Assembly: GCA_029582155.1 (NCBI GenBank)
Contig: CM055897.1
Location: 3,703,001 to 3,767,000 of the forward strand
From: Panopea generosa
Lineage: Eukaryota > Mollusca > Bivalvia > Adapedonta > Hiatellidae
Length of the DNA stretch: 64,000 nt
Direction of reading: 5' to 3'
The notes beneath the pieces were generated by a model, which saw only the letters and a program-made list of their open reading frames with translations, was not told the DNA's origin and did no database searches. Shown piece after piece: positions 26,301 to 40,469 of the stretch (its first letter is position 1; the number at the start of each line of letters is the position of its first letter). The translations under genes and the position numbers were made by a program.

Positions 26301-29147
26301 AATATATTATGTAAAATACGGCATTAGGTCGACATGCTTCGATAACAATTGTTCTATAATATAGAGGATCGTGACGGCTGTATGTCCTTATAACATCAAT
26401 ATATTATGTAAAATACAGCATTAGGTCGATTTGCTCCGACAACAGTTGTTTTATAATATAGAGGTTCATGGAGGTTGTATGTCCTTATAACATCAATATA
26501 TTATGTAAAATACGGCATTAGGTCGATATACTACGTTAACAATTGTTCTATAATATAGAGGTTCATGACGGCTTGATGTACTTATAATATCAATATATTA
26601 TGTAAAATACGGCATTAGGTTGATATGCTCCGTTTACTGTTGTTCTATAATATAGAGGTTCATAACGGCTGTATGTCCTTATAACATCAATAAGTTATGT
26701 AAAATACGGCATTAAGATCGATATGCTCCGATAACAATTGCTCTATAATATAGAGGTTCATGACGGCTGTATGTCCTCATAACATCAGTATATTATGTAA
26801 AATAAGGCATTAGGTCGATATACTCTGTTAACAGTTGTTCTATACTATAGAAGTTCGTGAATGCTGTATGTACTTATAACATCAATATATTATGTAAAAT
26901 ACGGCATTAGGTCAATATGCTCTGTTACCGGTTGTTCTATAATATAGAAGTTCGTGAAGGCTGTATGTACTTATAACATCAATATATTATGTAACATGCG
27001 GCATTTGGTCGATATGCTCTGTTACCAGTTGTTCTATAATATAGAGGTTCATAACGGCTGTATATCCTGATAAAATCAATATATTATGTAAAATACGGCA
27101 TTATCTCGGTATGCTCTGATAACAGTTGTTCTATAATATAGAAGTTTGTGTCGGCAGTATGTACTTATAACATCAATATATTATGTAAAATGTGGCATTA
27201 GGTCGATATGCTCCGATAACAGTTGTTCTATAATATAGAGGTTCATGACGGCTGTATGTCCTGATAACATCAATATATTATGTAAAATACGGCATTATCT
27301 CGGTATGCTCCGATAACAGTTGTTCTATAATATAGAAGTTTGTGTCGGCAGTATGTACTTATAACATCAATATATTATGTAAAATACGGCATTATCTCGG
27401 TATGCTCCGATAACAGTTGTTCTATAATATAGAGGTTCATGACGGCTGTATGTCCTGATAACATCAATATATTATGTAAAATACGGGATTAGGTTGACAT
27501 GCTTCGATAACAATTGTTCTATAATATAGAGGATCTTGACGGCTGTATGTCCTTATAACATCAATCTATTATGTAAAATACAGCATTAGGTCGATTTGCT
27601 CCGACAACAGTTGTTTTATAATATAGAGGTTCATGGAGGTTGTATGTCCTTATAACATCAATATATTATGTAAAATACGGCATTAGGTCGATATACTACG
27701 TTAACAATTGTTCTATAATATAGAGGTTCATGACGGCTTGATGTACTTATAATATCAATATATTATGTAAAATACGGCATTAGGTTGATATGCTCCGTTT
27801 ACTGTTGTTCTATAATATAGAGGTTCATGACGGCTGTATGTCCTTATAACATCAATAAGTTATGTAAAATACGGCATTAAGATCGATATGCTCCGATAAC
27901 AATTGCTCTATAATATAGAGGTTCATGGAGGCTATATGTCCTTATAACATCAATATATTATCTAAAATACGGCATTAGGTCGATATGCTCCGATAACAAT
28001 TGTTCTATAATATAGATTTTCATGGAGGTTGTAAATCCTTATAACATCAATATATTTTGTAAAATACGGCATAACGTCGATATGCTCCGATAGCAGTTGT
28101 TCTATAATATAGAGGTTCATGGGGGTTGTATGTTCTTATAACATAAATATATTATGTAAAATAGGGCATTAGATCGATATCCTCCGTTAACAGTTGTTAT
28201 ATAATATAGAGGTTCATGACTACTGTACGTCATAATTACATCAATATATTATGTAAAACACGGCGTTCAGTTGATATGCTCCGATAACAGTTGTTCTATA
28301 ATATAGAGGTTCATGACGGCTGTATGTCCTCATAACATCAGTATATTATGTAAAATAAGGCATTAGGTCGATATACTCTGTTAACAGTTGTTCTATACTA
28401 TAGAAGTTCGTGAAGGCTGTATGTACTTATAACATCAATATATTATGTAAAATACGGCATTAGGTCAATATGCTCTTTTACCGGTTGTTCTATAATATAG
28501 AAGTTCGTGAAGGCTGTATGTACTTATAACATCAATATATTATGTAACATGCGGCATTTGGTCGATATGCTCTGTTACCAGTTGTTCTATAATATAGAGG
28601 TTCATAACGGCTGTATATCCTGATAAAATCAATATATTATGTAAAATACGGCATTATCTCGGTATGCTCCGATAACAGTTGTTCTATAATATAGAAGTTT
28701 GTGTCGGCAGTATGTACTTATAACATCAATATATTATGTAAAATGCGGCATTAGGTCGATATGCTCCGTTATCAGTTGTTCTATAATATAGAGGTTCATA
28801 ACGGCTGTATGTCCTTATAACATCAATACATTATGTAAAATACGGCATTAGATCGATATGCTCCGATAACAGTTGTTCTATGATATAGAGGTTCATGACG
28901 GCTGTATGTCCTGATAACATCAATATATTATGTAAAATACGGCATTAGGTTGACATGCTTCGATAACAATTGTTCTATAATATAGAGGATCTTGACGGCT
29001 GTATGTCCTTATAACATCAATATATTATGTAAAATACAGCATTAGGTCGATTTGCTCCGACAACAGTTGTTTTATAATATAGAGGTTCATGGAGGTTGTA
29101 TGTCCTTATAACATCAATATATTATGTAAAGTACGGCATTAGATAGC
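17355..29147 (-). repeat. 97-bp satellite, reverse, A subfamily
   Basis: About 11.8 kb of monomers lie in the opposite orientation to the preceding array, reading TCCGATAACAGTTGTTCTAT, ATAGAGGTTCATGACGGCTG and TATAACATCAATATATTATG. The spacing of GTTGTTCTAT at 17436, 17533 and 17630 gives the 97-bp period directly. Higher-order units are present. A distinctive pair of monomers recurs at 18147 and 18922 (775 bp, 8 monomers). Another group recurs at 25718, 26786 and 28339 (1068 and 1553 bp, about 11 and 16 monomers). No coding content. Confidence 0.96.
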
Positions 29148-29257
29148 AGTTGTTCTATAATATAGATGTTAATGAAGGTCGTGTAACCCTGTGACATTAT
29201 GTCGACATGTTATTGTAACAGTTGTTCTATAATATAAAAGCTATGCTGGTCGGGTAT
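29148..29257 (-). repeat. B-subfamily satellite, reverse, short stretch
   Basis: After a truncated A monomer, about one unit of B type is found in reverse orientation (ATGAAGGTCGTGTAACCCTG, GTCGACATGTTATTGTAACA). The array then flips. The switch from A to B therefore precedes the orientation switch by about 110 bases. Confidence 0.75.
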
Positions 29258-29275
29258 TCTGTAACCGAGCATATC
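29240..29275. other. Second satellite inversion junction
   Basis: Reverse-oriented sequence ending in GCTGGTCGGGTA (to about 29256) is followed directly by forward-oriented CTGTAACCGAGCATATCGAC. As at 17354, the breakpoint lies within a monomer and has almost no spacer. Confidence 0.85.
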
Positions 29276-32200
29276 GACCTAATGTTGTATTTTACATCAT
29301 ATATTGATGTTAAAGGGTTACCCGAACTTCATAAACTTTTATATTATAGAACAACAGTTATCAAATCATTACGACCTAATGTCGCATTTTACATAATATA
29401 TTGATGTTGTGGGGTTGCCCGACCTTCATAAAACTGTATATAATAGAACAACTATCACAAGAACATATCGACCTAATGTCGTATTTTACACGATATATTG
29501 ATGTTATAGGGTTACCAAACCTTCCTGGACATTTATTATATAGAACAGCTGTTATTAGAATATATCGACCAAATGCCGTATTATACATAATAAATTAATG
29601 CTGTAGGGTTACGAGACAATCATGAATCTTTATATTATAGAACAACTGTTATCGGAATATCCGAATTTTACCTAATCTATTGATTTTATAGGGTTACACC
29701 ACCTTCATGAACCTTTCAATTATAAAAACTGTTACAAGAACATATCAACCTAATGTCGTACTTAACATAATATATTGATGTTATATGGTTACTTGATTTT
29801 AATGAACCTTTATATTATAGAACAATAGTTATAAGAACATATCGACCTAATGTCGGTATTTACATGATATATTGATTTTATATGGTTACCAGACCTTCAT
29901 GATCCTTTGTATTATAGAACAACTGTAATCAGAACTTATCGACGTAATGCCTTATTTTACATAATATATTGATGTTATAAGGTTACCAGACTTTCATGAA
30001 CCCTTTACATTATTGGACAACTGTTACAAGAACATGTTGACCTAATGTTGTAAGCAACATAATATATTGATGATTAAGGGTTACACCACCTTCATGAACC
30101 TTTATATTATAGAACAACTATTATCAGAACATAGCGACCTAAATGCTTTTTTAACATAATATATGGAGATTATGGGTTACACCACCTTAATGAACCTTTG
30201 TATTGTAGGACAACAGTTATCAAAACATATCGACCTAATGCCGTATTTACATACTATACTAACTATATAGGGTTACACCACCTTCATGAACCTTTCTATT
30301 ATAGAACAACTGTTACAAGAGCATGTCGACAAAATGTCGTGTTTGACATATTATATTGATGTTATAGGATGACACCACCTTCACGAACCTTTATATTACA
30401 GAACAACAGTTATCAGAACATATCGTCTTAATGTCGTTTTTTACATAATATATTGATGATATAGGGGAACAAGAACTTTATTAACCTTTATTTTATAGAA
30501 CAACAGTTATCAGAACATGGCGACCTAATGTCGTATTTTGTAAAGTACATGGTGGGTTTTGGGTTTCACCTACTTGATGAACTTTGAAATTATAGAACAA
30601 ATCATCAGAACATATCGACCTAATGTCGTGCTTTATATAATTTATTGATGTTATAGGGTTTTCTGAACTCTGTATATTATAGAAAACTGTTACTGCAACA
30701 ATTCGACATAATGCAATATTTTACAAAATATATTGAGATAATATGGTTACCCAACCTTCACTAATCTTTCTATTATAGAACATTTGTTACAAGAACACAT
30801 TATGTCGTATTTTACATAATATTATTATGTTATACGGTTACACCACCTTATTGAACCTTTATATTATAGAACATCTGTATTTAGACCATATCGAATTCAT
30901 GCCTCATTTTACATAATATATGGAGGTTATAGGGTTACACCACCTTCATGAACCTTTATATTATTGCACAACAGTTATCAGAGCATATCGACCTAATGTC
31001 GTATTTTACATAATATATTGATGTTATAGTGTTACCCGACTTTCATGAAACTTTATATTATAAAACAACAGTTATCAGCTATAACGACATAATGCTGTGT
31101 TTTACAAAAAATATATATGAACCTTCATATTAAAGAGCAACTGTTATTGGAATATATCGACCTAATGCCGTATACTACATAATATATTGATATTATAGGA
31201 ATACACGACCATCATTTAGAACAACTGTTATCTAATGCAGATCTTTACATAATATCTATTGATGTCATAGGGTTACACCATCTTCATGAACTTTCATATT
31301 ATAGAACAACTGTTACAAGAACATGTCGACCTAATGTCGTATCTTATATAATATATAAATGTTATTGGGTTACACAACCTTTATGAACCTTTAAATTATA
31401 GAACAATGTCGACGTAATGTTGTACTTTACATAATATATTGATGTTATAGGGTTAGGTCATATAGATTTTATGCTTTATTTTATATAATATAGGGATGAT
31501 ATAGGGTTACACCACCTTTATCATTCTTCATATTATAGAACAACTGTTAAACTTTACATTATAAAAGACCAGTAATAATAACATATCGCCGTTATGCCTT
31601 GTTTAATATTAAATATCGATATTATAGGGATACCCGACCTTCATGAACCTTCGTATTAAAGAACAACTGTTATCAAAACATTTCGACATAATGTCGTATT
31701 TTACATAATATATTGTTGAATTAGGGTTACCCGACCTTCATGAACCTTCATATTATAGGAATATATCGACATAATGTCGTATTTTGCCAAATATATGGAG
31801 GGTATAGGGTTTCACCTCCTTCATGAACTTTGATATTAGAGAATAACAATTATCAGAACATACATATCGACTTATGTCGTATTTTACATAATATATTGAT
31901 GTTATAGGGTTACCTTCATGTACCTTTATGTTATAAAACAACTGTTACAAGAATATGTCGGCATAATGTCATATTTATCATAATATTGATGTTACAGGGT
32001 TACACGACCTTCATTGATCTCTATATTATAGAACAACTTTTATCTTATGCCGTAATTTACAATATATATATTGATGTTATAGGGTTACAACTTCATATCA
32101 TAGAACGTCTGTTACAAGAACATATCGACATAATGTCGTATTTTACATAATAATTGGAGGTTATAGGGTTACGAGACCTTCATGAACCTTAATATTATAG

Positions 32201-35200
32201 AACAACTGTTATCATAATATATCGACATAATGCCGTATTTGGAAAATATATTGAGGGTATAAGGTTTCATTACCTTCATGAATTTTGATGTTATAGAAAA
32301 ACAGTTATCAGAACATATCGATCAATGCGGTGCTTTACATAATATATTGATATTATAGGGTTTTCCGACCTTCATGAACAGTGTATATTATAGAACAACT
32401 GTTACTACAACAAATCGACATAATGCAATATTTTACAAAATATATTGATATAATATGGTTACCCGACCTTCAGTAACCTTTCTGTTATAGAACAACTGTT
32501 ACGAGAACATATCGACCTAATGTCGTATTTTACATAATATTTTGAGGTTATAGGGTAACGCCACCTTTATCAACATTCATATTATAGAACATCTATTACA
32601 AGAACATGTTGCAATAATAAGTATTTTACATTATATATTGAGGTTATAGTGTTACCCGACTTTCATGAACCTTTATATTATAAAACAATAGTTATCAGTA
32701 TGTATCGACCTTATGCCGTATTTTACATAACATATTGATGTTATAGTATTAACCGACCTTCATGAACCCCTATTATAGAACATACATTATCAAAATATAT
32801 CGACCAAGTGCCGTATATTACTTAATATATTGGTGTTATAGGGTTACCGGACCTTCATGAACCTTTATTATAGAACAACAATTATCAGAACATATCGACC
32901 TAGTGCCGTATATTACATAATATAATAATGATTTACGGTTACCGGACCTTCATGAATCTTTATATTATAGATCAACTGTTATCAGAAGATTAAGACCTAA
33001 TGTCGTATTTTACCAGACCTTCATGTACCTTTAAATTATAGAACAACTGCTATCAGAACATATCGACCTAATGTCGTATTTTACACATTATATTGATGGA
33101 ATGGGGTTACAGGACCTTCATGAACCTTTATATTATAGAACAACTGTTATCAGAAGATATCGAACTAATGGCGTATTTTACATAATATTTTGATGGTGTA
33201 TGGTTACCCGACCTTTATGTACATCTATATTATAGAACAACTGTTACAAGAACATGTCGACTTAATGTCGTATTTTACACAATATATTGATGGTGTATGG
33301 TTACCCGACCTTCATGTACCTCTATATTATAGAACAACTGTTACAAGAACATGTCCACCTAATGTCGTATTTTACATAATATGTTGATTGTGTATGGTTA
33401 CCCGACCTTCATGTACCTCTATATTATAGAACAACTGTTACAGAAACATTTCGACCTAATGTCGTATTTTACATAATATATAAAGGTTATCGGGTAACAT
33501 CACCTTGATGAACCTTTAAATTATAGAACAACTGTTATCAGAACATGTCAACCTAATGCTGTATTTTACATAAAATATTGATGTTATATATTCACCGACC
33601 TTCATGAACCTTTATTATAGAACAACAATTATCAGAACATATCGACCTAGTGCCGTATTTTACATAATACATTGATGGTGTATGGCTACCCGGCCTTCAT
33701 ATACCTCTATATTATAGAACAACTGTTATCAGAACATATGAACCTGATGGCGTATTTTACATAATATATTGATGGTGTATGGTTACCAGACCTTCATGTA
33801 CCTCTATATTATAGAACAACTGTTACAAGAACATGTCGACCTAATGGCGTATTTTACATAATATATTGATGGTGTATGGTTACCCGAACTTCATGTACCT
33901 CTATATTATAGAACAACTGCTACAGAACATATCAACCTAATGGTGTATTTTACATAATATACTGATGGTGTATGGTTACCTGACCTTCATGTACCTCTAT
34001 ATTATAGAACAACTGTTACAAGAACAAGTCGACCTGATGTCGTATTTTACATCATATATAAAGGTTATAGGGTTACACCACCTTGATTAACCTTTAAATT
34101 ATAGAACAACTGTTATCAGAACATGTCGACCTGATGTTGTATTTCACATCATATATTGATGTTACATATTCACCGACCTTCATGAACATTTATTATAGAA
34201 CAACAATTATCAGAACATATCGACCTAATGCCGTATTTTACATCACATATTGATGTTATATATTCACCGACCTTCATGAATCTTTATTATAGAACAACAA
34301 TTATCAGAACATATCGACCTAGTGCCGTATATTACATAATTTTTTGATGATATAGGGTTACCGGACCTTCATGAACCTTTATATTATAGAACAACAGTTA
34401 TCAGAACATATCAACCTAATGGCGTATTTTACATAATATGTTGATGGTGTATGGTTACCAGACCTTCATGTAGCTCTTTATTATAGAACAACAGTTACAA
34501 GTACATGTCATTGATCTAATAGGCCATATCGTTTTAATGCCTTATTTTACATAATATATGGATGATATAGGGTAACACCACCTTCATCAACCTTCATATT
34601 ATAGAACATCTGTTACAAGAACACATCGACATAATGTCGTATTTTACATAATATAAGGATGGTATAGGGTTACACCACCTTCACGAACTTCTATATTCAG
34701 AACATGTCGACCTAATGTCGTATTTTACATTAAATATTGATATTATAGGGTCAAACCACCTTCATCAACTTTCATATTATAGAACAATTATAAAAAAAAC
34801 ATGTCGAATCAATGCCGTATTTATCATAATTTAATGAAGTTATAGGGTAACCAGACCTTTATTAACCTTTTTCACTGTAGAACAACAATTATCAGAATAT
34901 ATCGGCTTAGTTCCGTATATTACATAATATATCGGTGATATAGGGTTACCGAACCTTCATGAACCTTTATATTATAGAACAACTGTTATCGGAAGATATC
35001 GATCTAATGCCGTATTTTACATAACATATTGATGTTATAGTATTAACCGACCTTCATGAAACTTTATGATAAAACAACAATTATAAGAATATATCGACCT
35101 ACAGCCGTATATTACATAATAAATAAATAATATAGTATTACCGGACCTTCATGAACCTTTATATTATAGAACAACTGTTATCGGAAGATATGGACCAAAT

Positions 35201-38200
35201 GTCGTATGTTACATAATATATTGATTTGATAGGGATTACCCGAACTTCATGTACCTTTAATTTATAGAATAACTGCTATCAGAACATATCGACCTCATGG
35301 CGCATTTTACATAATATGATGATGGTGTATGGTTACCCGACCTTCATGTAGCTCTTTATTATAGAACAACTGTTACAAGAACATGTCAACCTAATGTCGT
35401 ATTTTACATAATATATTGATGGTGTATGGTTACCCGACCTCCATGTACCTCTATATTATAGAACAACTGTTACAAGAACATGTCAACCTAATGTTGTATT
35501 TTATAAACTTTATTGATGTTATAGAATAACCGACCTGCATGAACCTTTATATTGTAGAATAACTGTTTCAATAACATAATGTCATATTTTACATTATATA
35601 TTGATATCATAGGGTTACACGACCTTCAGTAACCTTTATATTATAGAACAACTGACATCTAATGCCGTGCATTACATAATACATTGATGTTATAAGTTTT
35701 CCCGACCTTCATAAACCCTGTATATTATAGAACAATTTTTACTACAACAAACCGACATAATGCAATATTTTACAAAATATATTGAGATATTATGGTTACC
35801 TGACCTACTTTAACCTTCATATTAAAGAACAACTGTTATTAGAACCTATCGACCTAATGCCGTATTTTACTCAATTTATTGTTTTTATAGGCTTACCCGA
35901 CCTTCCTGAACCTTTATATTATAGAACAACAGTTATCAGAACATACCGACCTAATGTCGTATTTTACATAATATATTGAGGTTATAGGGTTAGTCCATAT
36001 CGATTTTATGCCTTATTTTACATATTATATTAATGCTGTAGGGTTACACTACCTTCATCAACCTTCATATTATAGAACATCTGTTACAAGAACATATCCA
36101 CCTAATGTCTTATTTTACATAATATATTGATTTTATAGTGTTACCCGACTTTCATGAAATTTAACATTATAAAAGAACAGTTATAATAACATATCGCCGT
36201 AACGCCGTGCTTTACATAATATATTGAGGTAATAGGGTTACCAGACCTTCATGAATTTTTATATTATAGAACAACTGTAATCAAAACATTTCGACCTAAT
36301 GTCGTATTTTACATAATATATTAATGTTATAGGGTCACACCACTTTCATCAACCTTCATATTATAGAACAACTATTACACGAGCATGTCTATCTTTTGCC
36401 GTATTTTACATAATATATTGAGGTTATTTGGTAACCAGACCTTTATATACCTTTTTCGCTGCAGAACAACATTTATCAGAACATTTCGACCTAGTGCCGT
36501 ATTTTATATAATATATTGATGTTAAAAAGTAGCCCAACTTCCATGAACCTTTATATTATAGAACAACAGTTATCAGAACATATCGACCTGATGCCGTATT
36601 TTACATAACATATTGATGTTATAGTATTAACCGACATGTATGAACCTTGATTATAGAACAACAGTTATCAGAATATATCGACCTAATGCCGTATTTTACA
36701 TAACATATTGATGTTATAGTATTAACCAACCTTCATGAACCTTTATTATAGAACAACATTTATCAGAATATATCGACCTAGAGCCGTGTATTACATAATA
36801 TATTGATGATATAGGGTTACCGGACCTTTATGGACCTTAATATTATAGAACAACTGTTATCAGAAGATATCGACCTAATGTCATATTTTAAATAATGTAT
36901 GGATGTTATAGGGATACCCGACCTTCATGTACTTTTAAATTAACTGCTATCAGAACATATCGACCTAATGTCGTATTTTACATAGTATATTGATGATATA
37001 GGGTTACCGAACCTTCATGTATATAATAGAACAACAGTAATGCGAACATATCGACCTAATTCCGTATTTTGCAAAATATATTGATGGTGTATGGTTACCC
37101 GACCTTCATGTACCCCATGTATTATATAACAACTGTTACAAGAACTTGTCGACCTTATGTCGAACTTTACATAATATATAAAAGTTATAGGGTTACACCA
37201 CCTTTATGAACCTTTAAATTATAGAACAACTGTTATCAGAACATGTCGTCCTAATGTCGTATTTTACATAATATATTGATGTTATAAGGTTAGGCCATAT
37301 CTATTTTATGCCTTATTTTACATAATATATGGATGATATAGGGTTACACCATCTTCATCGACCTTCATATTATACAACAACTGTTACAAGAACATATCGA
37401 CCTAATGTCGTATTTTACATAATATATTGATTTTATAGTGTTACCTGATTTTCATGAAACTTTAAATTAAAAAGGAAAGTTATAATAACATATCGGCGTC
37501 ATGCCGTATTTTACATTAAATATTGATAATATAGGGTTACCCGTCCTTCATATTAAAGAACAACTGTTATCAGAACTTATCGACCTAATGCCGTATTTTA
37601 CCTCATACATAGTTGTTATAGGGTTACCCGACCTTCATGAACCTTTATATTATAGAACAACAGTTATCAGAATATATCGATCTAATGTCCTATTTTACAT
37701 AATATATTGAGGTTATAGGGTTACCAGACCTTCACGAACCTTTATATTATAGAACAACTGTTACAAAAACATATCGACCTAATGCTGTATATTACATAAT
37801 ATATAGATATTGTAGGGATACACGACCTTCATTAACCTCTATATTATAGTACAACTGTTATCTAATGCGGTTCTTTACATAATATATATTGATGTTAAAG
37901 GGTTACAACATCTTCATGAACCTTCTTATTATAGAACAACTGTTACAAGAACAAATCGACCTAATGCTGTATATTACATAATATATATTGATATTATAGG
38001 GATACACGACCTTCGTTAACCTCTATATTATAGTACAACTGTTATCTAATACGGTTCTTTACATAATATATTTTGATGGTGTATGGTTACCCGACCTTCA
38101 TGCACCTTTATATTATAGAACAACTGTTACAAGAACATGTCGACATAATGTCGTATTTTACAAAATATATTGATGTCATAGGGCTACCCGATCTTCATGA

Positions 38201-38303
38201 ACCTTTATATTATAGAACAATATCGACCTAATGTCGTATTTTACATAATTTATATTGATGTTATACGGTTACAACACCTTCATGCACCTTTATAGTATAA
38301 AAA
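29258..38303 (+). repeat. 97-bp satellite, forward, B subfamily
   Basis: About 9 kb of forward monomers have GGGTTACCCGACCTTCATGA in place of the A-type ACATACAGCCGTCATGAACC, TTATCAGAACATATCGACC in place of the TTAACGGAGC form, and mostly TGTCGTATTTTACATAATAT. Variant classes include a GATGGTGTATGGTTACCCGA group (33190-34040), ACACCACCTTCATGAACCT units, and many shortened monomers. The zone is more heterogeneous than the A zone, which suggests an older array. It ends at AACACCTTCATGCACCTTTA. Confidence 0.95.
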
Positions 38304-38608
38304 TTAAATGCTAGATTATCATCCGAATTTTTCTTAAAAACAAGGATGGCGGGAGGATTTAATTTTTTTTTATTTACTTTTTTTTTTAAAAAAAAAATAT
38401 GAAAATAAAAAGAGAGTCGGGGCGGCATGAAAATTAGGGAGTGGGCAGGGATGATTATATAGCAATAAATTTATTATGACCAAGGCTTTATACAGAAATA
38501 GACTTTAGAGTCTATATGTGTAAAAATTCTTTTCATTAAACCAATGACTTTAATTATTGCGGTATTTATGTGAAAATTGGAATTCAATACCCATGTCCAC
38601 ATTTTTAA

Positions 38609-38642
<34 letters not shown>

Positions 38643-38689
38643 AGCCCCCCACCAATTTTAAGGATGCCATATAGTAATCGCAGCGTCTG
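38304..38689. other. Low-complexity and unclassified DNA
   Basis: It contains a T-run followed by an A-run (about 38368-38398) and a purine-rich stretch, then AT-rich unique DNA and the poly-C tract. No gene is supported. Glycine-rich frames on the reverse strand come only from the poly-C tract. Confidence 0.6.
38611..38641 (+). repeat. Poly-C tract, 31 bases
   Basis: There are 31 consecutive C bases, followed by GAGCCCCCC. The reverse strand is a G-run that could form quadruplex structures. True length is uncertain, because such runs are error-prone in sequencing and polymorphic in genomes. Confidence 0.9.
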
Positions 38690-40430
38690 TCCGTAATTCC
38701 GTCCGGTATTTCTTGTCCAGCCTGTAACTTTGTCATGCATAGATGGATTTTATCTATATGATCAACATAACATGTCGCAAGAAGGACCAATGCCCGTAAC
38801 TTAAAGGTCAAGGTCACACTTTGAGTTTGTTTGACAACACTTTGAGTCTGTGTGACATTTCATTCCGGCCTTTATTTTGTCATACAAAGATGGATTTTAC
38901 AAATACCTGCTAAAAATGATCAACATAACATGACGAATGTCGCGCGAAACACCCAGACTCCCACTTTAAAGATGAAGGTCACAATTTAACTTTGACAACA
39001 CCTTCAGTATGTTTGAGATTTCGTGTCCTGCCTGTAATTTTGTCATGCATTGTTGAATTTTATAAAAACTTGCTACGAATGATCAACGTAACATGACGAC
39101 GTGTCGCTCATAACACCCAGACTCCCAATTCAAAGGTCAAGGTCAGAATTTAACTTTGTTTGACTGCTTGAGATTCCGTGTCCGGTCTGTAAATTTGTCA
39201 CCTATGTATCAATTTCAAAAACACTTTGCTCAATTCATCAGCATGACATGACACGCTTTAGACTCACACCTGTACCTCAAAGTTTGACAATACTTAGAGT
39301 CTGTATGAGATTTCGTGTCGTGCATAGATATATGATAATATATTATAAATACTTGCTACAAATGATCAACATAACATGATGACGTGTCGTACATAACACT
39401 CAGTCTCGCACTTCAAAGGTCAGGATCATAATTCAACTTTGTTTGACAACGCCTTCAATATGTTTGAGATTTCGTGTCCAGACTGTTACTTTGTCGTCTA
39501 TGGAAAAAATTCAACATCACTTTGCTCAATTCACCATCATGACACGACGACGTATCATGCGTAAGATTTGGAATCTTTCCTTAAAGGTCAAGGTCACACT
39601 TTCAATTTGTTTGCTATTTTGTGTCTGGTCTGTAACTTTGTCTTTAACTTGGCTCAGTTGATTAAGATGACATGACGATGTGTCACACGTAAAACCCAGA
39701 CCCGTACCTCAAAGGCCAATGTCACACTTTGAGTTTGTTCAACAACACTTTGAGTCTGTTTGAGATTTCAAGTACAGTTTTAATTTTATCACACATGGAT
39801 GGATTTCATAAACGCTATCAAATGATCAACATGACATGATGAAGTGTCGCTTTAAGACCCAGAACCTTACCTCGGAGGTCAAGGTCAGACTTTCAATTTG
39901 TTTGATCTGATTTGTAAGTTTGTTTTAACTTAGTAACTTTATAACTTTGTGGCTCAATTGATCAAGATGACACGAAGACGTGTTGCACGTAAGGTCCAAA
40001 CCCGTAACTCAAAGGTCAAGGTTCATCTTTAAGTTTGTTTGAGTCTGTTTAAGATTGACAGTCCGGGCTGTAATCTATCATACATGGATGGATTTCAAAA
40101 ACACTTCGCTCAATTGATATTTCATTTCTGGTCTGTAACTTTGTTATACATGGAGGGATTTTAAAATAGCTTGATACATGTGATCAACATGTCATGATAT
40201 TGTGTTACCTGCATTTACCTGTAGAAATATCAGACCTTTACATTAGATGTCATGAACAAGGGTACACAAAGGTCAAGGTCACAGTTTAATGTAAAAAAAA
40301 AATCATGAAAGTGTGTGTCATGTCTGAAACATCAGTTCATGACTCTTGATATCCATGGATACATCACTATCGTTATTTTCACAGACCATTTGGGGGGGCA
40401 TGCAACACTTACTAGTGACATTTCTTATTT
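38690..40430. repeat. AAGGTCA-type minisatellite, central copy
   Basis: About ten units of 130-170 bp carry the same phrases as 6714-7825, and end with the same module (CATTTGGGGGGGCATGCAAC, then ACTAGTGACATTTCTTA). Five perfect AGGTCAAGGTCA direct half-sites occur, at 38805, 39134, 39585, 39886 and 40270. It is the most complete of the three arrays in the window. It has no coding potential; a 72-codon frame at 39443-39661 is a by-product. Confidence 0.88.
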
Positions 40431-40469
40431 AGCATCTACCTTCAGAGTTTTCACAATTCACTTTCTTCT

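Noticed and set aside
17355..29147. CRISPR-like regular repeats
   Set aside because: The whole 97-bp period is repeated with no unique spacers, and the context is eukaryotic satellite.
7861..38303. Many 60-90 codon frames resembling one another (for example YYRTTV and MPYFT phrases)
   Set aside because: These are translations of the 97-bp monomer. Since 97 is not a multiple of three, frames run for about two monomers and stop.
38474..38817. Glycine-rich reverse frames of 88 and 70 codons
   Set aside because: They are produced by the 31-base poly-C tract; the rest of each frame has no protein features.
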